A stretch of DNA of 21,730 nucleotides, from positions 1 through 21,730 of the forward strand of contig JAFAGX010000251.1 of NCBI GenBank assembly GCA_019237515.1, given 5' to 3'. Position 1 is the first letter of the stretch. Each line of letters begins with the position of its first letter. A program made the position numbers and the translations under genes. The notes under the pieces are model-generated. The model saw nothing but the letters and a program-made list of their open reading frames with translations. It ran no database searches and was not told the DNA's origin. Source of the DNA: Acidobacteriaceae bacterium (GTDB lineage Bacteria > Acidobacteriota > Terriglobia > Terriglobales > SbA1). Shown here in pieces: positions 14,559-21,730 of the stretch.

Positions 14559-15983
14559 GTGAAAAAGGCAATTCCTTTCCTATTCCTCACTCTCGTCACC
14601 TGTGGGTGCACCGTGGGGCCTAATTACAAGCGGCCAAAGGTCAACGTCCCCGTCACCTACCGCGGGGCTGCGGAGCAGAACGCGACGCAACCTCAGGCTC
14701 CCTCGTCGCAAGCGGCGCAGCCCGCTGAGCAATCGTTAGGCGACCAGAAATGGTGGGAAGTATTTCAGGACCAGCAACTGCAGGAGCTCATCCGCACTGC
14801 CCTGAAACAGAATTATGACGTGCGCATCGCCGCGGCGAGAATCATGGAAGCACGTGCGCAGTTAGGCATCACGAGGGCCGATCAGTTGCCAACCCTCGGG
14901 GTCGGGGCAGCCGCTCTGAATGATCGTTTCCCGAGGAATAAGGTCGTTCCCGAGAACGAAACGAACTTCAACGCAGTCAGCTCCTCTTTCGCATGGGACC
15001 TCGATTTCTGGGGCAAGTACCGCCGCGCTACAGAAGCAGCACGGGCGAATCTCCTGGCAACAGAATGGGCTCGCCGGGCTGTGGTCAACAGCTTAGTGAG
15101 CGATGTTGCGGCTGCTTATTTTCAGCTTCGCGCATTGGACCTTCAACTCGAAATCTCCCGGCGTACGCTGGCTTCACGCCAGGAATCGCTGCAGCTCACC
15201 CAAACCCTTTCGAACGGTGGGGCGGGCACGATGCTCGACGTCCGCCAGGCAGAACAGTTGGTCGCCACGGCTGCGGAAGAAATCCCCGACCTCGAGCGAC
15301 AGATTCAGCAAGAGGAAAATTTTATCAGCACGTTGCTGGGGAACAACCCTGGCCCCATCGCGCGCGGAATGAAACTCACCGAGCAACCACATGCGCCGGA
15401 GGTTCCGTCAGGCATTCCGTCGAGCTTGTTGGAGAGAAGGCCCGATATCCGAGCCGCTGAAGCAGAGTTGATTGCTGCGAATGCTCAAATCGGAGTTGCC
15501 CGAGCTGCTTACTTCCCGAACATTTCGTTGACAGCGACTGCCGGTTTCCTTAGCTCGGCATTGACAAGCCTGTTTACCGGTCCCGCTGGTTTCTGGAATT
15601 TCGGTGGCATCGCCACGCAACCTGTTTTTGCAGGCGGAAGAATTAAGTCAGGGGTAAGACTCTCCGAGGCTCGCAAGGAAGAGATGTTGCTCAATTACCA
15701 ACGCACCATTCAGCAGGCTTTTCGTGGAGTTTCGGATTCTCTGGTGGAATACCAAAAAGATCGTGAGTTCCGGATGCACCAGGAAGAGTTGGTATCTGCG
15801 GCGCAAGGTGCGGCGCAACTTTCCGAACTGCGCTACCGCGGCGGCGCCACCAGCTATCTCGAGGTTCTGACCAACGAAACCAATGCTTTCAATGCTGAAC
15901 TGGGTTTAGCTCAGGCGCAATTGCACGAACTCCTGGGACTCGTCGATATCTACAGGAACCTTGGCGGAGGCTGGCAGGTCTAA
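14559..15983 (+). CDS. Outer-membrane efflux channel lipoprotein (OprM/NodT family)
   Basis: 474 residues starting at a GTG one base after the pump stop, with GGAGG about 9 bases upstream. A signal peptide ends in a lipobox with Cys17, followed by TVGPNYKRP, the hallmark start of mature NodT-type channels. Two OEP repeats follow: the first includes WWEVFQDQQLQELIRTALKQNYDVRIAAARI, and the second begins around LLERRPDIRAAEAELIAANAQIGVARAAYFP. The FSWDLDFWGKYRR-type motif is present as FAWDLDFWGKYRR. It forms the trimeric outer-membrane and periplasmic tunnel of the efflux complex with the two preceding gene products. A weak 7 bp hairpin lies just after the stop. Confidence 0.96.
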   Translation: MKKAIPFLFLTLVTCGCTVGPNYKRPKVNVPVTYRGAAEQNATQPQAPSSQAAQPAEQSLGDQKWWEVFQDQQLQELIRTALKQNYDVRIAAARIMEARAQLGITRADQLPTLGVGAAALNDRFPRNKVVPENETNFNAVSSSFAWDLDFWGKYRRATEAARANLLATEWARRAVVNSLVSDVAAAYFQLRALDLQLEISRRTLASRQESLQLTQTLSNGGAGTMLDVRQAEQLVATAAEEIPDLERQIQQEENFISTLLGNNPGPIARGMKLTEQPHAPEVPSGIPSSLLERRPDIRAAEAELIAANAQIGVARAAYFPNISLTATAGFLSSALTSLFTGPAGFWNFGGIATQPVFAGGRIKSGVRLSEARKEEMLLNYQRTIQQAFRGVSDSLVEYQKDREFRMHQEELVSAAQGAAQLSELRYRGGATSYLEVLTNETNAFNAELGLAQAQLHELLGLVDIYRNLGGGWQV

Positions 15984-15990
15984 GGCCTGT

Positions 15991-16012
15991 CCTCGTTGAG
16001 CCATTAGCGAGG
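15991..16012 (+). other. Weak hairpin after the efflux operon
   Basis: CCTCGTT (15991-15997) can pair with AGCGAGG (16006-16012), with one G:T pair and an 8-base loop, starting 8 bp past the channel stop. There is no T-run after it, so it is at best a weak or factor-dependent end of the efflux transcript. Confidence 0.3.
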
Positions 16013-16138
16013 AGGTCGCGTCAACGAAGTGACGAAAGGTTGAAAAGCGATAGGCATCAAACGCGGCCGCCTAGCAAACTCGCAAACTGCTGCCCATCCG
16101 TCGTTTCGGCGCCACTGAACAGTCAGAGGAGAATGAAC

Positions 16139-16594
16139 ATGCAAATCGATGAAATTAAGCCAGAGGAATGTTACGCATTTCTCGGCAACGTTTCCGTGGG
16201 CCGGTTGGCCTGCTCGTTTGAGAACCAGCCGTATGTAGTTCCAATTTATTTCGCGTACGAAAAGGGCTACATCTACGTCTTCTCAACCTTTGGCCAAAAG
16301 GTGAAGTGGATGCGCGCGAATCCCAAAGTATGTATCCAGGCGGATGAGATCCAGAATCCGAGCGAGTGGATCAGTGTCATTGCGGAGGGTGAGGCAGAGG
16401 AACTGGCTGAGCCGAAACACGCGGCCGAACGTCAGCATGCCACTTCGTTGCTGGCAAAACGCTATCAATGGTGGCTGAATGCTCTGGGGGAACGACAAGT
16501 GAGAGTAGGCGATAAGGCAATCGACCCACTCTTCTTTCGCATCCGTATCCAAACCACATCGGGGCTGCGTGCGACGGATGAGAAGAAGTCATGA
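16139..16594 (+). CDS. Pyridoxamine 5'-phosphate oxidase-family FMN-binding split-barrel protein
   Basis: 151 residues from the ATG at 16139, which sits 7 bases after AGAGGAG; the ATG at 16133 is too close to that site, and the longer frame to 16040 has a low-complexity, unconserved look. The sequence GNVSVGRLACSFENQPYVVPIYFAYEKGYIYVFSTFGQKVKWMRANPKVCIQADEI is typical of small single-domain flavin-nucleotide-binding proteins in this superfamily. These bind FMN, F420 or haem and reduce varied substrates in the cytoplasm, or protect against nitro compounds. The substrate is unknown. It lies alone between the efflux operon and a 206 bp gap, with no sign of being part of either neighbour's operon. 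Confidence 0.88.
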   Translation: MQIDEIKPEECYAFLGNVSVGRLACSFENQPYVVPIYFAYEKGYIYVFSTFGQKVKWMRANPKVCIQADEIQNPSEWISVIAEGEAEELAEPKHAAERQHATSLLAKRYQWWLNALGERQVRVGDKAIDPLFFRIRIQTTSGLRATDEKKS

Positions 16595-16800
16595 GCACTC
16601 GGGTCGATGCCGACCTTTCTCTCCGATGACCAGATGAGGTCGCCGTGCCGATGGGTGGGCTGAGCACGGGCGTCACAGAATTCCAGGGGGCCTGCAAGAT
16701 CTTCGCAATATCAGGGGCTTAGCTGTGCAACGAGTTCGGCAGTCGGCATGCCTATCTAGTCTGGTGGAAGCTTTTCGCTTCTCCAGGAGGCTTTTGAAAG

Positions 16801-17349
16801 ATGAGACGATTGAAACGCAAACTCGTACCGCTCACGATTCTGTTCGCAAGCTTCGCACTGTCCGGTATCTGCTGCGCTCAGGACGGCGAGCGACTGCCCA
16901 ATATCGACTCGGCCATTGAAGTCGCCCGCCATAATATGGAGGCGGATAAAACCACGATTATCAGCGCAGCTATGCAGTTCAATGATCAGGAAGCTGCGGC
17001 ATTTTGGCCCATCTATCGCCAATACGAGCGCGAGAGATCTACCCTGGGCGATGCCCGCGTCAGTGTCATTAAGGAGTACAGCGAAAAGTACCCGAATGTC
17101 TCTGATGCCGAGGCAAAAGACATGGCGGAACGCATGTTCGAGTACGACGCTCGCTTGGCAGCCTTGAAGAAGGGCTATTACAGGAAGTTCAACAAAGTGC
17201 TTCCCGCGCTTATCGTCACAAAGTTCTTTCAGTTGGATCGCCGTATCGACTTGCTAGTGGATATGCAAGTGGAATCCTCGCTTCCTCCACTGACTAATGC
17301 GAAACTCGACCAGGCGAAAGAGCGCGACGAGCCGAGTCAAGAGCAATGA
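16801..17349 (+). CDS. Secreted helical protein of unknown function
   Basis: 182 residues with a signal peptide (MRRLKRK, a hydrophobic core, cleavage after CCA near residue 26). AGGAGG lies 11 bases upstream, and a small hairpin (GAAGC/GCTTC at 16767-16781) sits just before it. The mature part is rich in charged helices: FWPIYRQYERERSTLGDARVSVIKEYSEKY, then FEYDARLAALKKGYYRKFNKVLPALIVTKFFQLDRRIDLLVDM. This recalls the general shape of Spy/CpxP-like periplasmic proteins, but I see no LTxxQ motif and would not assign it. Its stop overlaps the next start (ATGA, 17346-17349), so the two products are probably made together and may act together in the periplasm. Confidence 0.8.
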   Translation: MRRLKRKLVPLTILFASFALSGICCAQDGERLPNIDSAIEVARHNMEADKTTIISAAMQFNDQEAAAFWPIYRQYERERSTLGDARVSVIKEYSEKYPNVSDAEAKDMAERMFEYDARLAALKKGYYRKFNKVLPALIVTKFFQLDRRIDLLVDMQVESSLPPLTNAKLDQAKERDEPSQEQ

Positions 17350-18065
17350 CAGCTGCAATGTTCGACAGCGGTTTTCGATCGAGTTACTCGAAGCGCACGT
17401 CATTTATTGCCGTCGTACTGGTGATCTGGGTGCTGATGGCATCGGCACAGACCCAGACTGAACGGTTGTCAATCCAAGGCTGCCCTGGTCAGGCAAATGT
17501 TATTCGATTACAGGGGCGTGCGCTCGTGGACGTGCAGGACTTGGCGCGACTCACAGATGGAACGCTCAATTTCGAAAATGGCAGAGTGATCCTGACGCTG
17601 CCACGGTGCGACAGTTCACAGGCCACTCTTGATGAGTCGGACAAAACCGGTTTCTCCCGCCCTTTCACCAGGGCTGCCATTGAAGCGATGGCCTCAATCC
17701 GGGAGTGGGGTGGAATTCTCCAGGTCATCGTCCGCAACGGCTATCCCGTGGAAAAGACCACAGCGGGAAATACTATCGGGGCGTACCAGGGCCGGGCGGC
17801 CGATAGTGTCGCATTCGCTTCAACAGCAGCATCGACCGAATCAGATTATCATGGGCTCGAGTTGCTAAAGAACGAGTTCAACAACATTCAGGGGTGGTCG
17901 GATGCATTTGTTAAAGCGCGGAGTTCGATGAGCGCGGTGAACCTGACCATGTCCGAGGACCCGCTGAACGAAGATGCAGAAGCCCAGAAGATTGTGGAGT
18001 GCGGTCAATTTCTGGCGCAGATGTTCGCCGCAGGTACTTTCCAAGACAATGCGGCGTGCCACTAA
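17346..18065 (+). CDS. Secreted protein of unknown function, coupled to the upstream helical protein
   Basis: 239 residues. An N-terminal membrane or signal segment lies at about residues 20-34 (FIAVVLVIWVLMASA). Next comes a short beta segment (VIRLQGRALVDVQDLARLTDGTLNFENGRVILTLP) resembling the copper amine oxidase N-terminal-like/stalk module found in many secreted bacterial proteins. The rest is mostly helical (RAAIEAMASIREWGGILQVIVRNGYP and later) and holds only a few Cys (in QGC, PRC, VECG and AACH) that could form disulfides. No catalytic motif was recognised. The start overlaps the previous stop by ATGA; a second ATG four codons in is an alternative. A 174 bp gap without a clear gene separates it from the sensor kinase. 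Confidence 0.75.
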   Translation: MTAAMFDSGFRSSYSKRTSFIAVVLVIWVLMASAQTQTERLSIQGCPGQANVIRLQGRALVDVQDLARLTDGTLNFENGRVILTLPRCDSSQATLDESDKTGFSRPFTRAAIEAMASIREWGGILQVIVRNGYPVEKTTAGNTIGAYQGRAADSVAFASTAASTESDYHGLELLKNEFNNIQGWSDAFVKARSSMSAVNLTMSEDPLNEDAEAQKIVECGQFLAQMFAAGTFQDNAACH

Positions 18066-18239
18066 ACCGTTTGGACAACGAATGGCGGAGCGTCTTCTTA
18101 GCACGGCCGTGATGGACGGTTCTGTCTCCTGCCACGGTGAGCGGGGTCACTGACTGTTGTTCGTTCTTGATGTAAAAGACGCTTCGCGTAGTACCTGAAC
18201 CAGGCATAATATCGGACGTTATCACTGCAAAGGTCAGAA

Positions 18240-21200
18240 ATGGCTCTGCGCCGATCACTTCTGCTTCGCTCTAACCGTTGCTACACGAGGAAAACGGCTG
18301 CGCTGGCCTGCTGCCTAAGCTGCATCTTGCTATTCGCATACCCGCTTCACGCCCTCGATCCAAACAAACATATCACTCAGTATTTGCACACGTCCTGGCG
18401 AATGCAAGACGGCTCTGCACCGGCGGCCATGTTTTCGATTACACAAACCTCCGATGGTTTTCTCTGGTTTTCAGCGATTCCGCAAGGCGTATACCGATTC
18501 GACGGTGTTCAGTTTCTGCCCAGGTTTCTGAATAGTGACATCACTACGATGCACATAGGTAACGTCTTCGCCGACGAAACAGGCGGGCTGTGGGCGATAG
18601 GAGACCACGAGGCCGCTCATATCAAAGATGGGACGGTGATTGCGCATCTTGATTTGGAAGGCGTCGGTGGCCGTGCCGGCATCAGCCGAGATCCCGACGG
18701 ATCGTTGTGGGTAGCACGAGCCTCAAACCGGGTTGCTGACGCGCCGCTTTGCCATGTCACTGACCGAACTGTGAAGTGTTTCGGAAAGTCTGATGGAATG
18801 CCGATCTCTCCGGCTGACGCGCTGCTGGCGGACGGAAAAGGAGGTTTTTGGGTTGGAGGACAGACGGCCCTCGTTCACTGGCGCGCCGGCATCTCTCAGG
18901 TCTATCCAATTCAAGGACTGAAATCCAATGCAGGTGACGTGGGGATTGACAGCCTTCGCTTCGGCGCCGATGGATCGCTTTGGGTGGGAATCGCTGCGGC
19001 AGGACCAGGGCTTGGACTTGGACAATTCAGGGATGGCGTCTTTCGGCCATTCGTGACCCCTGACTTTGACGGAAGCAAAGTAGCCGTCTACGACATGATT
19101 GTTGATCGTGACGGCAATCTTTGGGTCGCTACCATAGGCAAGGGCATTTTTCGTATTCGCGGCGATGTGGTCGAGCACTACGGACGGAAGGAAGGTTTGT
19201 CCAGCGATACCGCAACCGTTCTCTTTGAAGACAGAGAGGGAATCGTGTGGGCTGCGACCATGAACGGAGTGGATAGTTTTCGCGATCCGCGTATTGTCAC
19301 GTTCTCGACGCTGGAAGGCTTGGCAAACGATGCAGCAGCAGGCGTGCTCGCCACCCGGGATGGCAGCCTCTGGATCGCAAACTCTGGCTCGCTCGACCAC
19401 CTTAGCAATGGAATTGTTTCTTCTATTCGCAGCGGCAGTGGCCTTCCCGGGCATCAGGTTGCCTCGATGTTGGAAGACCACGCCGGGAATATGTGGGTCG
19501 GAGTGGATGACGGACTGTATTTATTCAAGGATGGGCATTTCCGGAGGGTGCCCGAACCGAATCATCAGCCGCTTGGACTGGTGGTCGGCATCACGGAGGA
19601 CATCGACGGGAATATTTGGGCAGAGTGTGCAGGCGCAATGCGAAAGCTGGTGCGCATCCGTGATTTCCGCGTAGCGGAAGCATTCACTTCGTCGCAAGTC
19701 CCTGCGGGCCACACGCTCGCGCCAGATCCAGACGGTGGGATTTGGATAGGCACTCTAAGCGGAGACCTCGTCAAGCTTCACGAAGGAGCTTTGCAGAAGT
19801 TCTCGCTGCACACAAAAGGCTCTCCCGTCAGCCACCAGATCATCGTCAACGCAGACGGATCGGTTCTAGCCACCTCGGATGACGGGCTTGTCGGCTTGCG
19901 GGACGGCAAGGTACAGCTGATGACTAAACGAAATGGGCTGCCCTGCGATTCGATCATTTCGTTTATCAAAGACAAAACGAAACACTGGTGGCTTCATACC
20001 CAATGCGGAATTGTAGAACTGCCCGAGGCCGAGCTGCAGCGATGGTGGGCCGACCCAGATACGACCGTCCAGAACCATTTGTATGACATGCTCGATGGAG
20101 CTCTGCCAAACGAGTCTTCCTTCAATTCAGCCGCGCTCTTGCGCGATGGCCGGGTGTGGTTTGCTACCGGATTCTTAGTGCAAATGATCGACCCATCCAG
20201 ACTCTCGCAGAAAGCTTTGCCGGCCGACACTTACATCCAATCGGTGATCGTAGACCACAAAGAGTTTGTCCCAACCGCCAATCTTAAACTTGCGCCGCAC
20301 CCACGTGACTTGCAGATTGATTACACTTCGCCCAGTTACCTGATTCCACAAAAGGTGAAATTCCGGTATCGGATCGAGGGCTATGACCACGATTGGCATG
20401 ATGCCGGCACGCGCCGCCAGGCGTTCTACACCGATTTGCCTCCGGGGAAATATTCCTTTCGCGTAGTCGCAAGCAATAGCGATGGCGTCTGGAGTGAGAG
20501 CGCTGCCTTACAGGACTTCACCGTCACGCCAGCCTATTATCAGAAAAATTGGTTTCGGTTTCTTTGCGCGGCAATCGTTCTGGCACTGGTTTGGACGGCC
20601 TACCAGTTGCGCGTCCGGCAATTGCAAAATCAATTCGAGATGACACTGGATGCGCGCGTCGGCGAGCGTACACGAATTGCGCGGGAGTTGCACGACACTT
20701 TACTCCAGAGCTTCCACGGGTTGCTGCTACGCTTCCAAACTGTTTTTCAGTTATTGCCCGAGCGCCCGCTGGAGGCCAAAGATAAGCTGGAAAGCGCAAT
20801 TGAGGCTGCTTCTGGCGCAATCACCGAAGGCCGCGATGCCGTGCAGGGATTGCGGGATTCCACAATTCAAAGCAATGATCTCGCACTCGCAATAAGCACG
20901 CTCGGAGATGACCTCGTAACTTACTCAAGCAACCAGCGCCCGGTATTCCGTGTCGCCGTAGAGGGCGCGAGTCGGAATCTACATCCGATCCTTCGTGACG
21001 AAACCTACAAGATCGCAGCTGAAGCGTTGCGGAATGCCTTCCGGCATGCTCAAGCGCAACAGATTGAAGTTGAAATCCGTTATGGCGATGAGCAGTTCCG
21101 GTTACGTGTGCGCGACGACGGAAAGGGAATGGATCCCGCTGTTCTTGCAACCCAGGGCAGCGAAGGACACTATGGCTTGCGCGGTATGCCGGAACGCGCA

Positions 21201-21344
21201 AAACTGATTGGAGGTAAGCTCAGCGTTTGGAGCGAAGTCGATTCAGGAACTGAAGTAGAACTGCGCATTCCTGCCAGGACTGCCTACGCAGATCGCAGCC
21301 GTTCTTGGTTCGCCCAGAGGTTTGTCGGGAAAGCGAAAGCATGA
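18240..21344 (+). CDS. Beta-propeller (two-component regulator propeller/Y_Y_Y) sensor histidine kinase
   Basis: 1034 residues. A signal or membrane segment occupies about 20-38 (ACCLSCILLFAYPLHA). Residues about 45-690 are propeller repeats of the Reg_prop type (DGFLWFSAIPQGVYRFDG, DGSLWVG, DGNLWVATIGKGIFRI, EGIVWAATMNGV). A Y_Y_Y immunoglobulin-like domain lies at about 695-765 (VKFRYRIEGYDHDW, LPPGKYSFRVVASNSDG). One membrane helix follows at about 770-790. The HisKA_3 dimerisation region has the phospho-acceptor His818 (RIARELHDTLLQSFHG), and the HATPase has N-box EALRNAFRHA and G-box DDGKGM. The large periplasmic sensor should detect an outside ligand, often a polysaccharide in relatives, and phosphorylate a separate NarL-type regulator. 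No receiver or DNA-binding domain is fused, so the partner must lie elsewhere. AAAGG precedes the ATG. Confidence 0.95.
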   Translation: MALRRSLLLRSNRCYTRKTAALACCLSCILLFAYPLHALDPNKHITQYLHTSWRMQDGSAPAAMFSITQTSDGFLWFSAIPQGVYRFDGVQFLPRFLNSDITTMHIGNVFADETGGLWAIGDHEAAHIKDGTVIAHLDLEGVGGRAGISRDPDGSLWVARASNRVADAPLCHVTDRTVKCFGKSDGMPISPADALLADGKGGFWVGGQTALVHWRAGISQVYPIQGLKSNAGDVGIDSLRFGADGSLWVGIAAAGPGLGLGQFRDGVFRPFVTPDFDGSKVAVYDMIVDRDGNLWVATIGKGIFRIRGDVVEHYGRKEGLSSDTATVLFEDREGIVWAATMNGVDSFRDPRIVTFSTLEGLANDAAAGVLATRDGSLWIANSGSLDHLSNGIVSSIRSGSGLPGHQVASMLEDHAGNMWVGVDDGLYLFKDGHFRRVPEPNHQPLGLVVGITEDIDGNIWAECAGAMRKLVRIRDFRVAEAFTSSQVPAGHTLAPDPDGGIWIGTLSGDLVKLHEGALQKFSLHTKGSPVSHQIIVNADGSVLATSDDGLVGLRDGKVQLMTKRNGLPCDSIISFIKDKTKHWWLHTQCGIVELPEAELQRWWADPDTTVQNHLYDMLDGALPNESSFNSAALLRDGRVWFATGFLVQMIDPSRLSQKALPADTYIQSVIVDHKEFVPTANLKLAPHPRDLQIDYTSPSYLIPQKVKFRYRIEGYDHDWHDAGTRRQAFYTDLPPGKYSFRVVASNSDGVWSESAALQDFTVTPAYYQKNWFRFLCAAIVLALVWTAYQLRVRQLQNQFEMTLDARVGERTRIARELHDTLLQSFHGLLLRFQTVFQLLPERPLEAKDKLESAIEAASGAITEGRDAVQGLRDSTIQSNDLALAISTLGDDLVTYSSNQRPVFRVAVEGASRNLHPILRDETYKIAAEALRNAFRHAQAQQIEVEIRYGDEQFRLRVRDDGKGMDPAVLATQGSEGHYGLRGMPERAKLIGGKLSVWSEVDSGTEVELRIPARTAYADRSRSWFAQRFVGKAKA

Positions 21345-21348
21345 GATA

Positions 21349-21371
21349 GGTTCCTGCTCTATCTTGGAACC
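21349..21371 (+). repeat. Inverted repeat between tandem sensor-kinase genes
   Basis: GGTTCC (21349-21354) and GGAACC (21366-21371) are perfect 6 bp inverted repeats separated by 11 bases, in the 55 bp gap between the two propeller genes. The hairpin lacks a T-run and could be a transcript-processing or weak attenuation signal, or chance. Confidence 0.3.
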
Positions 21372-21399
21372 GCAGCAGTTGCCGTCGCGCAAGGTCCAA

Positions 21400-21730
21400 A
21401 TGAAACCTGCTCTGCCGCTCATCATAATCGGCACCATCTTATGTTTCAGAGCACCGGTTCAGGCGCTCGATCCCTCGCTCGACATCAGTCAGTATGCTCA
21501 CACTGCCTGGACCGCACAGGATGGTTCGCTGAAGGCGGGCGTTCGAACAATCGCGCAGAGTCCCGACGGGTATCTGTGGCTGGGCACCGAATTCGGTCTG
21601 GTTCGCTTTGACGGTGTTCAGTTTGTTTCGTGGAGTCCGCCGCAGGGACAGCAGCTACCGAGTACCAACATACGAAGTCTGCTTGCTGCACGCGATGGCA
21701 CTCTCTGGATCGGCACACTCGAAGGCCTGG
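21400..21730 (+). CDS. Second propeller-type sensor protein, N-terminal part (3' end outside window)
   Basis: The frame opens at the ATG at 21400 (AAGG about 6 bases upstream) and runs off the right edge after 110 codons. It starts with a signal segment (LPLIIIGTILCFRAPVQA) and continues with LDPSLDISQYAHTAWTAQDG, then SPDGYLWLGTEFGLVRFDGVQF and RDGTLWIGTLEGL. This matches the N-terminus of the preceding sensor kinase (LDPNKHITQYLHTSW, DGFLWFS, YRFDGVQF), so it is a tandem paralogue. It is probably another propeller/Y_Y_Y histidine kinase, but the signalling domains are not visible. Confidence 0.88.
   Translation, partial: MKPALPLIIIGTILCFRAPVQALDPSLDISQYAHTAWTAQDGSLKAGVRTIAQSPDGYLWLGTEFGLVRFDGVQFVSWSPPQGQQLPSTNIRSLLAARDGTLWIGTLEGL

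Noticed and set aside
14039..14611. Minus-strand 190-residue open frame across the pump and channel junction
   Set aside because: It spans two conserved plus-strand genes and lacks any motif; antisense shadow.
17911..18258. Minus-strand 115-residue open frame with a protein-like start (FAVITSDIMPGSG, SVFYIKN) in the gap before the sensor kinase
   Set aside because: Its C-terminal half is antisense to the coupled secreted-protein gene, and no family, signal peptide or ribosome site was seen. A gene remnant in 18066-18239 is possible but not supportable.

Overview
The window reads as a chromosomal piece of a Gram-negative soil-type bacterium, most likely an Acidobacteriota (Terriglobia-like) member. 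This is inferred from gene style only: tandem propeller-type sensor kinases, a DUF5818-like small secreted protein, an ECF sigma/zinc-finger anti-sigma pair, an AMIN-domain outer-membrane protein and a HAE1 efflux operon with a NodT-type outer-membrane lipoprotein. No rRNA, tRNA, CRISPR array, phage gene or insertion sequence was seen.

Region 1 (2-3491, plus strand) is a run of genes joined by ATGA overlaps: the C-terminal end of a multihaem c-type cytochrome, a large exported protein with an AMIN domain and a predicted C-terminal beta-barrel, and a membrane protein whose His spacing (14 residues in each of two helices) suggests a di-haem cytochrome b. Together they could link the inner membrane, periplasm and outer membrane for electron transfer. 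This is the best candidate for an undescribed system here. A small Met/His-rich secreted protein follows (3720-4073).

Region 2 (4142-6803, minus strand) looks like one operon: a Tat-type molybdopterin oxidoreductase of the sulfite oxidase/MsrP fold, its cytochrome b membrane partner, an ECF sigma factor and a membrane anti-sigma factor with an extra periplasmic Cys/His cluster. It ends at a hairpin terminator. Region 3 (about 6873-8335, minus strand) is decaying: a polyphosphate kinase 2 gene with a frameshift near its N-terminus, followed 2 bp later by a clearly dead MgtC/SapB (DUF4010-type) gene with several frameshifts, two stops and a missing 3' part. A DedA-rhodanese fusion (8532-9512) follows, with its expected rhodanese Cys replaced by Ser.

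Region 4 (10112-15983, plus strand) is a complete tripartite RND efflux operon (adaptor lipoprotein, HAE1 pump, outer-membrane channel), preceded by a roughly 600 bp divergent intergenic region with short inverted repeats and no local regulator gene. Region 5 (16139-21730, plus strand) holds an FMN-binding split-barrel protein, two coupled secreted proteins of unknown function, a 1034-residue beta-propeller/Y_Y_Y sensor histidine kinase, and the start of a second paralogous propeller sensor cut off by the window edge.
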